A stretch of 64,000 nt of DNA, taken from NCBI RefSeq assembly GCF_030362935.1, contig NZ_JAUCDY010000009.1, positions 39,454 to 103,453 of the forward strand, written 5' to 3'. A program made the translations under genes and the position numbers. Positions 16,918 to 25,824 of this stretch are shown in pieces (positions within the stretch are counted from its first letter, which is position 1; every line of letters starts with the position of its first letter). Source of the DNA: Thiopseudomonas acetoxidans. GTDB lineage: Bacteria > Pseudomonadota > Gammaproteobacteria > Pseudomonadales > Pseudomonadaceae. Below the pieces are notes generated by a model. It worked only from the letters and a program-made list of their open reading frames with translations. It had not been told where the DNA came from and searched no databases.

Positions 16918-19900
16918 GGCTGAACCTCCGCTACCAATCGTTCTAATTGCAACACACCACCTTCGTCGCGGGTTATTTTTTCATACTGTTGGCCGTTGGT
17001 AGTTAACAAAACCTCTTGATAAGGCGCTGAAGCCAGTACGTTCTTAAATACGGTTAAACTTAAATAAAAACTCTGCTCCGCTTGCGCCGAAGGCACGTAG
17101 CCTTGATTAAGACGATGCAGCATTTCAAACAAGTCCAAATCTAATTCCAACTCTGCGGTAAGGCCGGTTGCATCTTGGTACTTGAGCAATAGTGACTGCG
17201 GACTATGCTCCACAAATGACGAGTTCATCGCTGAGTCTTTCACTTCAATGGAAAAAACATCCGATGGGAATAAGCGATAACTTCTAATAGTGCCTAAGTG
17301 TACCTTACGTACTTGCATCGCCAGCTGGCCGTTAAAATACATCGGATTATGCAAACCTTCGCCACGGTTAATTGCATTAATGGCAAGCGATTTCGCTTCA
17401 TTTAGTAACGTACTGTCTTCGAGGTAACGTACTAATAACTTCGCTGAACGATAAGGCAGTAATGTTTGCCAATTTTCTCCACGGCGCTCAAAGTAGGCCT
17501 TTCTACGTAACATCCCCACAACATTACGATGAGATTGATAGCGTTCTTTACTCTCACTTAAGGCAGTGCCATTAGGTAAGCTCTGATGAACATTGGCTAG
17601 CAACTGGCTTTCGTGATCACTGCGCTGTTCAAACTGCAACCAATCAACAGCATCTAAACCTAAAAAGTCCAGTCCGCGATCTAAGCGAACGTCAGACCCT
17701 TGAGCAATATCGGTTTCTCTTAGCAGCTTTAACAATCGATCTTGGGTATTTTCGCTACCGCACCAAGCGTTAAAGTAATAACCATGTAGAATTTTGTTGG
17801 CTTCGCCATTGGCGTATATTTCTTTAATTTCGTTACAGGAGTATTCACCGACTAGCATATAACTTAGTGCCGAGCGTAAATCTCGCATCGTGATATGTAA
17901 CTGATTGCGTAAACTGGTCAGTTTGTAAATATACTTCAAACGCTCGATGACTTTTGGGCCAGTTTGCTCGTCTTGAAAGGTAGCAATATTGTGCTTAACG
18001 TAGCATTTGTCTTTTAGCGCACAATAATCACAGCCTTGCCAAACCTTGGCCGAGGTCATTTTTCCGATGATTCGCTCAAAAATAGACTCAGGTTGACTTT
18101 GCGTCGAAGCCAGCACATCGCGCATATTCAGGTTAACTACCGCCACGTCATTTTGCACTGAGCCATCTTTTAAACTTTGTTCAACTACGGCTTTTAGAGC
18201 AGAAAACCTTTCTGAATGTTGGGTTAAAAAGTCGACTAGCCGACCTTCGTTAATGGCAATTAACCGGGTCTCGTGATGTGGCCATGCATTTGAATCGTTA
18301 CCTTGATAAACGCTAAAGAAGTCCTCCAGCACAGCATTATTATCTTTGCTGCCTTCATCTTGGCTGCCGTCATAGTTAATTAGATATTTATCACCATGAA
18401 TTTCAAACCAACTTCCATTACCTTGTGGGTTTAAGTGAACGCTTGTTCCTTGCGCTTCAACTTGAGCCTCTAATTGCTGCAAAAATGCGGTTTTGCCATC
18501 ACCTGCATTACCGGTAATCAGTACCAAGCGCAGTTGCCCAGCCAGAATTGCAGGAGCAAGCTCGGTATCTAAGGCGGTTTCAACGTAAATTAACTTTGCG
18601 TAATCATCTAAGCCACGGGTGCCGGCATTTGAGTACCGACTTTGGCTATACAGCGTCAGCATAAAATCATGAAACGCAGATTTACTCGGGTTAGAGCCGT
18701 CGGCAAGTGGCGGCAAATGAAACTGCGAAGTACTTTCTTCCGATAAAGTTTGCGCCTTTTTCAACTGCTGCACTTTATTCAGTGCTTTGAGCAATTGCTC
18801 GGCAGATTCAAAACGGTCAACTCGTTTAGGGGCGATCAGTTTTAGCAGTACCGCCGAGACATCATCGGTTAAATTAAAGCTCTGGGTAAACTCACTAGGA
18901 TGACGTGCTAACTCGTCCATAGGTGGGCACTGCACATTGGCCCATGGGTATTCACCGGTCATGGCGCGATACAGGGTAATGCCCAAGGCATATAAATCCC
19001 TGTCAACCAAATCAGAAGCTTGCGGTGTTTCAGTAATGCTTAAATCCGGTGGTAAATACTTCCGTGAACCGCCCCCTAACGTTAGGTCTTCAGCATCTAC
19101 CGATACATTAAAATCGATGATACGAACTTTACCGTCTTTCCAAATCAGATTTTGTGGCTTAATGTCACAGTGGAAAATATTGTTGTCATGTAAATGCTGT
19201 AAACCTTCCGCTACCTGCTTAGCCATGGTCCACACTTCGTGTGCCGTTAATGAGCGTTGCTGGATCAGCTCACTGACATCTAGCCCTTCAAGGTACTCAA
19301 AAACAATATAAGGAGGACCTTGATTAGGAAGTACGTCTGCATCGTACACCTTTACCACATAAGGGTGCTCTGGCAGTTTAACCAAGGTGCGGTATTCCTG
19401 CTTTAAACGCTCTAATACCGATTCTCTATCATTCAAAATCAGTTTCACTGCGCGCGAAACATCACCAAAGGTATCCGTTACCTTATAAACGATACCAAAA
19501 CCGCCAGGTTTACCCAGCGGTTGCTGTACGACGTATTTATTAGTTAGCTGGTAGCCGCTCGGTAAGCGCTTGTAATTGACTGAAAGCTCATGGTTATTCT
19601 GCGTTTTAACACTCAGCTGTTCGGGTTTATTAGGCTCAATAGTTCCTACTGCTGCTTTGGGTTGCCAGAGTGCATTAAATTGCGCCAGCGCATCTTCAGG
19701 GCTTGGCCGTTGCAGTGCATCTTTGTGACATAAGGTTTGCAGCCAATCATCAAACTCTACTGGTAGCTGTTTATATCGTTCACTCAACTTTGTATTGAGC
19801 AGACACGATTTCTCAATAGCTTGCGTGACCGAATCAAAGGCCGCATCACCACTAAACAGCTCAAAAATAACCAGACCTAAACTGTACATATCCGAGGCGC

Positions 19901-21047
19901 AGCTCGCTGCATGGCTATCAGCCCAGAGTTCGGGGGCTTTATAACGGTTTGAGATCCGCTGCTGTACTTCGTCTGCAATCGTGGTGGTGTTTTCACTCCC
20001 TATCCGAGCGTAGTCAAAATCAATCAGCCTTGGCTGACCATCGGCCCCCATTAAAATATGCTCAGGGGTAATATTGCGATGGACTACGCCATTGCGGCAT
20101 AAATGCGCTAACGCCAACAACAAATCATTAACGATGCGCTTTTTCTGATCCAATGTGAGCAGCGAGCTTGCGTCTTTAAGCTTTTTGCTAAGGATTTCGC
20201 CAGGAATATCATCGGTTAATAACAAGTATTTATCTTGCGCTTCGGTAACAAAGAAGTCTTTCACACCAATAATGGCGGAATGCGAGGGCATTTTTGCAAT
20301 GGCACGATACGCGTTTTCAATCAGGCGCTTTTGCTTGCTGCGTTCTTCATCTGGTAAGTAAGGGTCGGCTTTATAGGCTTTAGCCAGCACAGTGCCGCCT
20401 TTGCGACCAGCGGTAATGTTAAATACACGGTATTCCGTAAAGTACTGATTATCGGTCAAGGTTTCAGCCACTTCCCAGTTACCAAAACGTACACCATGGC
20501 TACGCTTTTTGGCCGATTTACCCAAGGCCTCTGCGATAATCTGAATGTACTTAGTAACATTGCGCTCAAAGCGCTCTGGAATACGGGCACTGTCGGTGAA
20601 GAAACGGGTGCTGTTTTTTAGTGCCACTACATGGCCGCGCTCGCGATCTTCTGGGTCCTTGAACTCGCAATCATCTATGGTGAGCACCACCGCAGTATCC
20701 ACATAGATGTTTTTTAAATCTCTATTTGCGCGATTCTGCTTACAAATGAGGCCCGATAACGACTTTGCATTGCCGCGTAATTTAGGTAGCGGTGAACGAT
20801 AGCTGTTGTGGGCGGTGTGCCACATGGTGCCGTCCACCTCAACTTGGCCGTGGATGCCCTTGGCATCCACCAAGTAAATCGCATGGGGCGCAACAACACA
20901 GATATCCACTTCAAACAGCTGGTCATACTGTTCAACTTCAAAGCTATGAATAATAAAGTAATCGTCGGGTAACTTTTCTTTTAACCAAGCGATGGCTTTA
21001 CGCTCTTCATCGTTAACCACATCACCAATTGCAAATACCTGTGCCAT
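16914..21047 (-). CDS. NERD nuclease-like / pseudokinase / Ser-Thr kinase / P-loop NTPase fusion (PglW-like)
   Basis: 1377 aa with four parts. Residues 1-130 are a NERD domain (FEVDICVVAP, IYLVDAKG, GNAKSL), a nuclease-related fold. Residues about 200-470 are a first kinase fold whose catalytic loop reads VVHRNITPEHIL near 323, with Asn replacing the catalytic Asp, and LIDFD instead of DFG. It is thus a likely pseudokinase. Residues about 505-780 are a second kinase with GKPGGFG, RAVKLI, HCDIKPQN near 627 and IIDFN, so it keeps the catalytic Asp. Near 845 there is a Walker A (GNAGDGKT), then a Cys/His cluster CDYCALKDKC near 1003. NERD plus kinase recalls PglW of BREX type 2 and the kinase of MADS. 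ATG 21047 has AAGGAGAGG 2 bp upstream. Confidence 0.88.
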   Translation of the reverse strand: MAQVFAIGDVVNDEERKAIAWLKEKLPDDYFIIHSFEVEQYDQLFEVDICVVAPHAIYLVDAKGIHGQVEVDGTMWHTAHNSYRSPLPKLRGNAKSLSGLICKQNRANRDLKNIYVDTAVVLTIDDCEFKDPEDRERGHVVALKNSTRFFTDSARIPERFERNVTKYIQIIAEALGKSAKKRSHGVRFGNWEVAETLTDNQYFTEYRVFNITAGRKGGTVLAKAYKADPYLPDEERSKQKRLIENAYRAIAKMPSHSAIIGVKDFFVTEAQDKYLLLTDDIPGEILSKKLKDASSLLTLDQKKRIVNDLLLALAHLCRNGVVHRNITPEHILMGADGQPRLIDFDYARIGSENTTTIADEVQQRISNRYKAPELWADSHAASCASDMYSLGLVIFELFSGDAAFDSVTQAIEKSCLLNTKLSERYKQLPVEFDDWLQTLCHKDALQRPSPEDALAQFNALWQPKAAVGTIEPNKPEQLSVKTQNNHELSVNYKRLPSGYQLTNKYVVQQPLGKPGGFGIVYKVTDTFGDVSRAVKLILNDRESVLERLKQEYRTLVKLPEHPYVVKVYDADVLPNQGPPYIVFEYLEGLDVSELIQQRSLTAHEVWTMAKQVAEGLQHLHDNNIFHCDIKPQNLIWKDGKVRIIDFNVSVDAEDLTLGGGSRKYLPPDLSITETPQASDLVDRDLYALGITLYRAMTGEYPWANVQCPPMDELARHPSEFTQSFNLTDDVSAVLLKLIAPKRVDRFESAEQLLKALNKVQQLKKAQTLSEESTSQFHLPPLADGSNPSKSAFHDFMLTLYSQSRYSNAGTRGLDDYAKLIYVETALDTELAPAILAGQLRLVLITGNAGDGKTAFLQQLEAQVEAQGTSVHLNPQGNGSWFEIHGDKYLINYDGSQDEGSKDNNAVLEDFFSVYQGNDSNAWPHHETRLIAINEGRLVDFLTQHSERFSALKAVVEQSLKDGSVQNDVAVVNLNMRDVLASTQSQPESIFERIIGKMTSAKVWQGCDYCALKDKCYVKHNIATFQDEQTGPKVIERLKYIYKLTSLRNQLHITMRDLRSALSYMLVGEYSCNEIKEIYANGEANKILHGYYFNAWCGSENTQDRLLKLLRETDIAQGSDVRLDRGLDFLGLDAVDWLQFEQRSDHESQLLANVHQSLPNGTALSESKERYQSHRNVVGMLRRKAYFERRGENWQTLLPYRSAKLLVRYLEDSTLLNEAKSLAINAINRGEGLHNPMYFNGQLAMQVRKVHLGTIRSYRLFPSDVFSIEVKDSAMNSSFVEHSPQSLLLKYQDATGLTAELELDLDLFEMLHRLNQGYVPSAQAEQSFYLSLTVFKNVLASAPYQEVLLTTNGQQYEKITRDEGGVLQLERLVAEVQP

Positions 21048-21056
21048 AACCTCTCC

Positions 21057-22472
21057 TTAATGCTTTGGTGCTGCGGCTTCTATTGCGTCTTCGACCATTT
21101 TTACTGCTTCATCTTCGAGCTTCTGTGCATCTGCAGCCAGCTCACCTGCTTTTTGAACTAGCTCATGTACTGCTTTTTCTTCCGCTGTTCCCATACGAGG
21201 AAGTTTTAGTTTCAAAACATCGTCGGAAGATAAGTGTGGGATTGAGCTTCCAGCAGCTGACCGAATAAGTTGTCTGTAACCGACATCCGTACACATAAGA
21301 TAGGCATAAAGATAACCAGGTAAAACCTCTGATTCTTGAGCTTTAATTCTTATCACGTCGACTGACACTGCTGCGTTTTCAAAGCGGGAATCAGCCCAAA
21401 CACCTGTGCCAATAATGCCGCCTACTTGCCCACTTCGAGCCAATAGAATATCTTCTTGTCGTACACCCCAATCTGCAACATCACCTAACTTTGATTTTGC
21501 TAAAAATCGTTTTGGCTCGTAACGAGCACGGAAAATCTCACCACTCGTCGAAAATGGAACCCCATGATCACTCTCGGTAAAAATCAGCTTCATTCGTCCA
21601 GATTCACCAGTGTTCACGCCTAACTCAGCTAATGTTTTCTCAGCGCCAGCCTGTTCAACCAAATCATCACTCATTTGTGCAATCTGATCGTGGTATGTTG
21701 CATCCATACGTTTTTGTACTAACGATGATGATGCTGCTGAATGAGTAAAGATACGGTGTGAAATAGCAAGCCTCTCCGGAAATGAAAATTTTGCGTTTAC
21801 TATTTCTCCCGCTTTGTCTAACAATTCTTCGCTATCACTTCTAAACTCTGAAGCTTTATCTACCTTCTCGTGAATCTCATTTTCTAGCGATTTAGCAAAT
21901 CTAGGAATTGGAAGATTAGCGATATGCTCCGGCTCAATGTGGGGAATAATTGCCCCGTATGTACTGGATGTAATTATTGGAACACCAAACTTGCTTGCCA
22001 AAAATGCATAGGCATAACCACTTTGGACTTTATCTGTGTCACATACAACCTTCAGCATATCTTGGCATGACCAAGTTCCATCCATTGTTCTACGCGTGTA
22101 AACCATACGGCCAATGGTTCCAGAGCATGAAATCATCGTCATGCCTTTTTTCAGTTCCAAATAGGATAATTTCTTTGAATATGCATCTTCTTTTTTTAGC
22201 AAAGATACTCTATTCATCCTCGCCTGAATCATACTGCTCGTTGTTAAGAATTTAACCCCATACTCTTCGTGCTGAACATAATTACGTTTAAATACTGGGC
22301 CATTGTAGATCCCACCTTTATAACCAGCAGTGAGCTCTCCCAAGTGATCGCATTCTGAATCCAAATCACGTAGAGCTTGCTTCGCCTCTAGAGCACCAGT
22401 GGCATATGGAGCACAATCTAAACGCAATCCGGTTTCTTGAAACCAAGTGCTAAGCACCTTTTTAATAATCAT
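21057..22472 (-). CDS. HsdS-like DNA specificity subunit
   Basis: 471 aa with two target-recognition-like halves. Each has the type I S-subunit pattern: a DNA-contact domain with LKKGMTMISCSGTIGRMVY in the first (about residue 110) and VRQEDILLARSGQVGGIIG in the second. Each half is followed by a helical spacer (after PHIEPEHIANLPIPR and after SIPHLSSDDVLKLKLPR). It should give sequence specificity to the methyltransferase two genes upstream. ATG 22472 is chosen because it overlaps the upstream stop as ATGA; the in-frame ATG at 22493 lies inside the upstream gene. Only 9 bp with a ribosome site separate it from the kinase gene. Confidence 0.88.
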   Translation of the reverse strand: MIIKKVLSTWFQETGLRLDCAPYATGALEAKQALRDLDSECDHLGELTAGYKGGIYNGPVFKRNYVQHEEYGVKFLTTSSMIQARMNRVSLLKKEDAYSKKLSYLELKKGMTMISCSGTIGRMVYTRRTMDGTWSCQDMLKVVCDTDKVQSGYAYAFLASKFGVPIITSSTYGAIIPHIEPEHIANLPIPRFAKSLENEIHEKVDKASEFRSDSEELLDKAGEIVNAKFSFPERLAISHRIFTHSAASSSLVQKRMDATYHDQIAQMSDDLVEQAGAEKTLAELGVNTGESGRMKLIFTESDHGVPFSTSGEIFRARYEPKRFLAKSKLGDVADWGVRQEDILLARSGQVGGIIGTGVWADSRFENAAVSVDVIRIKAQESEVLPGYLYAYLMCTDVGYRQLIRSAAGSSIPHLSSDDVLKLKLPRMGTAEEKAVHELVQKAGELAADAQKLEDEAVKMVEDAIEAAAPKH

Positions 22473-22681
22473 GCGTAAACCCTCGAATACCAAGCCTGAA
22501 TCTGATGCAATAAGCTATTAAATGACTCATCTTCACAACCACGAAAAGACACATCTTTGGCAATACGCTTAAACAGCTGAGAGTGGTTTTTTTTCCGCAC
22601 CCAATTTTGGCTTCTTACCGCATCAATTGCTGCTTTAGGATCGGTGGGTTTGAGCACTTTAGTATCAAAACCTGAGATCAT
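22469..22681 (-). CDS. Small conserved-position protein between methyltransferase and specificity genes (70 aa)
   Basis: Not recognised. It is a basic, soluble 70-residue protein (FDTKVLKPTDPKAAIDAVRS at the N-terminus, QIQAWYSRVYA at the C-terminus). It overlaps the methyltransferase stop by 4 bp (ATGA at 22681-22678) and the specificity gene start by 4 bp (22472-22469). This tight coupling makes it a real gene rather than a chance frame. It could be a small subunit of the modification complex. Confidence 0.7.
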   Translation of the reverse strand: MISGFDTKVLKPTDPKAAIDAVRSQNWVRKKNHSQLFKRIAKDVSFRGCEDESFNSLLHQIQAWYSRVYA

Positions 22682-24732
22682 ACTGATGGCTCCGGATTAC
22701 TAGCACGAAACTCTTTCCAGGCTTTGGCAATTTTTGGCAGATCGTCATCTAGAATCTTGCTGCGACGCTTTAGCTTACGCACCACATTGTGGCCGTTGAT
22801 GCGAATACGCTCTTCAACTTCTTCTTCGATAACTTTCTCTTCGCCGTCTGGGTGACGCTCATACAGCGTATTACCACGACGATCAAAGCCTACTTTTTCT
22901 GCAACGGCCATAAATACCGGGTATTCGGGCTCTCCACCGATGGCAATAGCATCTTTTTCAGTATCAGTTTTCTTTTTCAAGAACAGCAGGCTAGTTAAGA
23001 TGTTTACGTTAGCTTCAACGATAAATGACTCAACAGGTAAGTCGACACAACCAAGCACCCAGCACTCTTGCATTAACCACCAGCGAATATACTCGTCACC
23101 TGGGTTACCTAGAATGCCGTCGGGTAACACGATACCCATACGTCCGCCTTGCTTAAGCCATTGCACGCAACGCTCAATAAACAAAATTTCGGGCGAAACT
23201 GCATCTTTACGGCGCTCTGTTTTTCTAAAGCCGCCGTTTTCAGTGCGCTCCCACACATAGGCAAGGTCGTATTGCTCTAGAATCTGCTTGTCGGTAACTG
23301 GGATATCGGAACCAAACGGTGGGTTAGTTAAGATCACATCAACACTGCCGTCTTTACCGCTGGAATCGCCAACAGGAATCGTTTTCTTGGCGGGGTCTAC
23401 ACCCTTTAAATGTCCGTGTGGGTATTCCAATGAGTTCATGTGGTAGATGTTAGCCATGGCATTACTTGCCATCACCACGTTCATTTGCGATGCACGGCAC
23501 AGGAAGGGGTCAAAGTCACAACCAAACAGATTGTTTTCGGCAAACTCTTTAATTTGTTGCTGAATAGAAATAAATTCTTCGGTGGTTTCAGCTGCCAGGC
23601 TAATAGCTTCTTTTTCTCTTAGCTGCTTGTTGATGAAACTCAGGGTCTGCTCTAGGAAACCACCTGTACCGCATGATGGGTCCAGCACTTTTTCATGTGG
23701 TTGCGGTGCCATCATTTCGACAATAAGCTTGATTGCACCGCGAGGTGTAAAGTACTGACCACGGTCACCACGTAGGTTATCACCCACCACTTCTTGATAG
23801 GCTGCACCTTTGGCGTCCATTTCAGTACGGGTAAAGTCGTACTTAGCAAGTTCAGAAACCATGAATGCCAAAGCCCGATCTGACAAAGTAATCTCTTCGT
23901 TGCCAGCAAAAATTTCTGGATAGGCTTTTTTTACCTTTTCAAATAGGGGGTTAATGCGTGCTCTGATTCTCTTACGACCTTCGTCGTCAAACTGCTCAGT
24001 TGGTGATGCCCAAAACTCACGGTCTCGATTGCCGATGCGCTCATCATACATTTTAGAGAATATAAGGTATAAGAACTGCCAGAATGCCGCATCTTTAGGC
24101 ATCCCCTCGTTACCATGAATAAAGTTATGACAACGACGGAATGCAGTAAGTAGCATCTCACGGTCAGCGGTTCTTAGCTGTGCGTTTGATGCAACGTCTC
24201 GACTCCCCAAAGTCTCATCGGCTAATGGCCAATCGCCAACTGCGTTGAACTTGGTATCGAATCGCGATTCTTCTTTTTCAACAAAGAAAAATTCGATGCC
24301 GTTGGTCCATAAACCCCACTGGCACTTTTCTAGCAGGTACTTATCACCAACCTGTTCACGCATCATATCTTCCATCAACTGCAGGTCTTTATGCGCTTGG
24401 TCGTGATCACGCATTTTTACTGCGGATTTTTTGCCTTTTTTCGGCTCTTTATCACAGATAACAATGCGGCGGATATTTTCAGGAATATGTTCAGCACCAT
24501 GCTCGAAAATAGCGATATCAATTTTCTTCTGCTTACCATCAATCTTAACTTTTACATCAAGCTCCATATCTTCAGCGCTGATGCCGTATTCATGGAACAA
24601 GGCGCGTAAGGTTTTTTGACGAACCAATTCTTTAGGTGTTTCTTTGATAGGATTATTCGTTAGGTAATCCAGCATCATGCCATCTTCGATGGCGAGTACT
24701 TCTGATGGCTTTTTATCGTTGGTTGTTGTCAT
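22678..24732 (-). CDS. N6-adenine DNA methyltransferase (HsdM-like) of a methylation-associated defence operon
   Basis: 684 aa. The N-terminal ~170 residues resemble the type I restriction N-terminal domain (KIDIAIFEHGAEHIPENIRRIVICDKEPKK). A helical HsdM region follows. Then comes the SAM-dependent core with motif I VLDPSCGTGGFLEQT near residue 350 and the catalytic NPPFG near 473, the order of gamma-class N6-adenine methylases. It transfers methyl to adenine in host DNA, using the downstream specificity subunit, and so marks self. Its start overlaps the regulator's stop (TAATG). It lacks a helicase domain, and no HsdR lies in the operon, which separates this from classical type I restriction. 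Confidence 0.93.
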   Translation of the reverse strand: MTTTNDKKPSEVLAIEDGMMLDYLTNNPIKETPKELVRQKTLRALFHEYGISAEDMELDVKVKIDGKQKKIDIAIFEHGAEHIPENIRRIVICDKEPKKGKKSAVKMRDHDQAHKDLQLMEDMMREQVGDKYLLEKCQWGLWTNGIEFFFVEKEESRFDTKFNAVGDWPLADETLGSRDVASNAQLRTADREMLLTAFRRCHNFIHGNEGMPKDAAFWQFLYLIFSKMYDERIGNRDREFWASPTEQFDDEGRKRIRARINPLFEKVKKAYPEIFAGNEEITLSDRALAFMVSELAKYDFTRTEMDAKGAAYQEVVGDNLRGDRGQYFTPRGAIKLIVEMMAPQPHEKVLDPSCGTGGFLEQTLSFINKQLREKEAISLAAETTEEFISIQQQIKEFAENNLFGCDFDPFLCRASQMNVVMASNAMANIYHMNSLEYPHGHLKGVDPAKKTIPVGDSSGKDGSVDVILTNPPFGSDIPVTDKQILEQYDLAYVWERTENGGFRKTERRKDAVSPEILFIERCVQWLKQGGRMGIVLPDGILGNPGDEYIRWWLMQECWVLGCVDLPVESFIVEANVNILTSLLFLKKKTDTEKDAIAIGGEPEYPVFMAVAEKVGFDRRGNTLYERHPDGEEKVIEEEVEERIRINGHNVVRKLKRRSKILDDDLPKIAKAWKEFRASNPEPSV

Positions 24733-24959
24733 TACTTGTTCTCATTAAATTCGGTTTCTGCTGGCGATTTTTGTAATAGATCTTGGATTTCACAATCAAA
24801 CAAATCACACAGCTTATCGAGCGCCTCTAAGTCCACCTTGAGCGCGGTTTCTTTGTACAGTAGCGTGACGGTGGTACGGCTGAGGCCGGTTTCACGCATC
24901 ACGTCGCTAATGCGCATTTTTCTCTCACCCATTAATCGGGCCAGGTGGCAGCGGATCAT
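24732..24959 (-). CDS. XRE-family helix-turn-helix regulator of the defence operon
   Basis: 75 aa when started at ATG 24959, which has GGAG 5 bp upstream. A GTG at 25016 would add 19 unusual residues. The Cro/C1-type HTH covers about residues 13-45 (MRISDVMRETGLSRTTVTLL), with the LDKLCDLFDCEIQDLL tail typical of the HTH_26 group. It is the first gene of the operon and its stop overlaps the methyltransferase start by one base, so it probably sets expression of the whole system, as restriction-modification controllers do. Palindromic operators upstream are not obvious. Confidence 0.87.
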   Translation of the reverse strand: MIRCHLARLMGERKMRISDVMRETGLSRTTVTLLYKETALKVDLEALDKLCDLFDCEIQDLLQKSPAETEFNENK

Positions 24960-25330
24960 GCTCTCTCCATGGTGTTTTCTTAACCATAAACTTGGGGATT
25001 TTTCACTGTTGTGCACCCTACCACGATTATGATTATTCTCAACTTATTTGAGTTAAGACCAAATAATTAAGCGTATTTGTTATTCGTTCGGTGCTGGTTA
25101 TTGGTACGCTGGCGGTTCACGGGAATGCCTCTAGCGGTATTGTCTGTGTTGGACTTCAAGCCTCGCTATCTATTTATGTTGACTGGCGATGTACTGCAAG
25201 GCGACAAACCCTCACAGGGCTCATCACCTTTTTAGTCATCCATGATGCTGCCTTTCACACAGTACATTCGCGGGCGGGTGTTGTCGGGCAGGCTGACTTT
25301 GCGCTGTGGCCGATTACCATCGGGGATTAG
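24960..25330. other. Promoter side of the defence operon, otherwise no gene
   Basis: This holds the divergent leader of the regulator gene. An AT-rich stretch (25025-25090) with TTATTTGAGTTAAGACCAAATAATTAAG could contain the operon promoter, but no clean -35/-10 pair stands out. The rest (25091-25330) reads partly as degraded continuation of the AlpA-like gene to the right. I see nothing else in it. Confidence 0.4.
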
Positions 25331-25465
25331 CTAGCCTGCGGCCATCAGGGCATAAATGGTACTGCGGCCAAAGCCTGTTTTGGCCTTTACCTCGGGCAAG
25401 CGCAAAATCCGCTGCTGACGCGCTGGGTGTACTGAGTTTGTGGGTGGCTGTGTGGTTGGGTTCAT
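25331..25465 (-). pseudogene. AlpA-family regulator, truncated
   Basis: Minus-strand ATG 25465, with GAGGAAGC upstream, encodes 44 residues ending at TAG 25331. The segment ILRLPEVKAKTGFGRSTIYA is the recognisable AlpA/excisionase-like winged HTH used by P4-type islands to activate integrase. Full proteins are about 65-90 aa. Here a stop falls after LMAAG and the reading frame continues without a start (LIPDGNRPQRKVSLPD). It is probably a relic of another genomic island carried with the defence operon. Confidence 0.6.
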
Positions 25466-25569
25466 CGTTTGCTTCCTCACTGATCTGTTAAGTTCAGTGA
25501 GGAGTTTGCCAGTGTAACTACCCCGTAAAATAATACAGATTACTCATAGAATTTCTTTTAAGCTAAACG

Positions 25570-25819
25570 AAAGACTGAAAGCCAAATTGTGGCGATTTTG
25601 AAAGAAGCTGAAGTTGGTATGCCGATCAAAGATCTCTGCCGTAAGTATGGCATCGGCAATTCAACGTTTTATAAGTGGCGCGAAAAATACGGTGGTATGG
25701 AAGCATCCGATGTGCGCCGTTTAAAAGAGCTTGAAGAAGAAAACCGGCGACTCAAACAAATGTATGCGGATTTGAGCCTAAAATCGCAGATGCAAGAAGA
25801 TATTATAAAAAAGCTTTAG
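25570..25819 (+). pseudogene. IS3-family OrfA, copy 3, start region deleted
   Basis: The coding sequence from KTESQIV onward matches copy 1 OrfA and retains the HTH, the coiled coil and the AAAAAAG frameshift site. The ATG and AAAGGAG are gone. Only a GTG at 25589 without a ribosome site remains as a possible start, which would shorten the HTH region by about 10 residues. Confidence 0.75.
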
Positions 25820-25824
25820 CACCT

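Noticed and set aside
9836..21047. BREX type 2 (Pgl) system
   Set aside because: A PglW-like kinase is present but no PglZ phosphatase, PglX-type single-chain methylase or BrxL/PglY is found.
22678..24732. Classical type I restriction-modification system
   Set aside because: Methyltransferase and specificity subunits are present, but there is no HsdR in the operon, and the kinase and HerA-type ATPase genes are integral to it.
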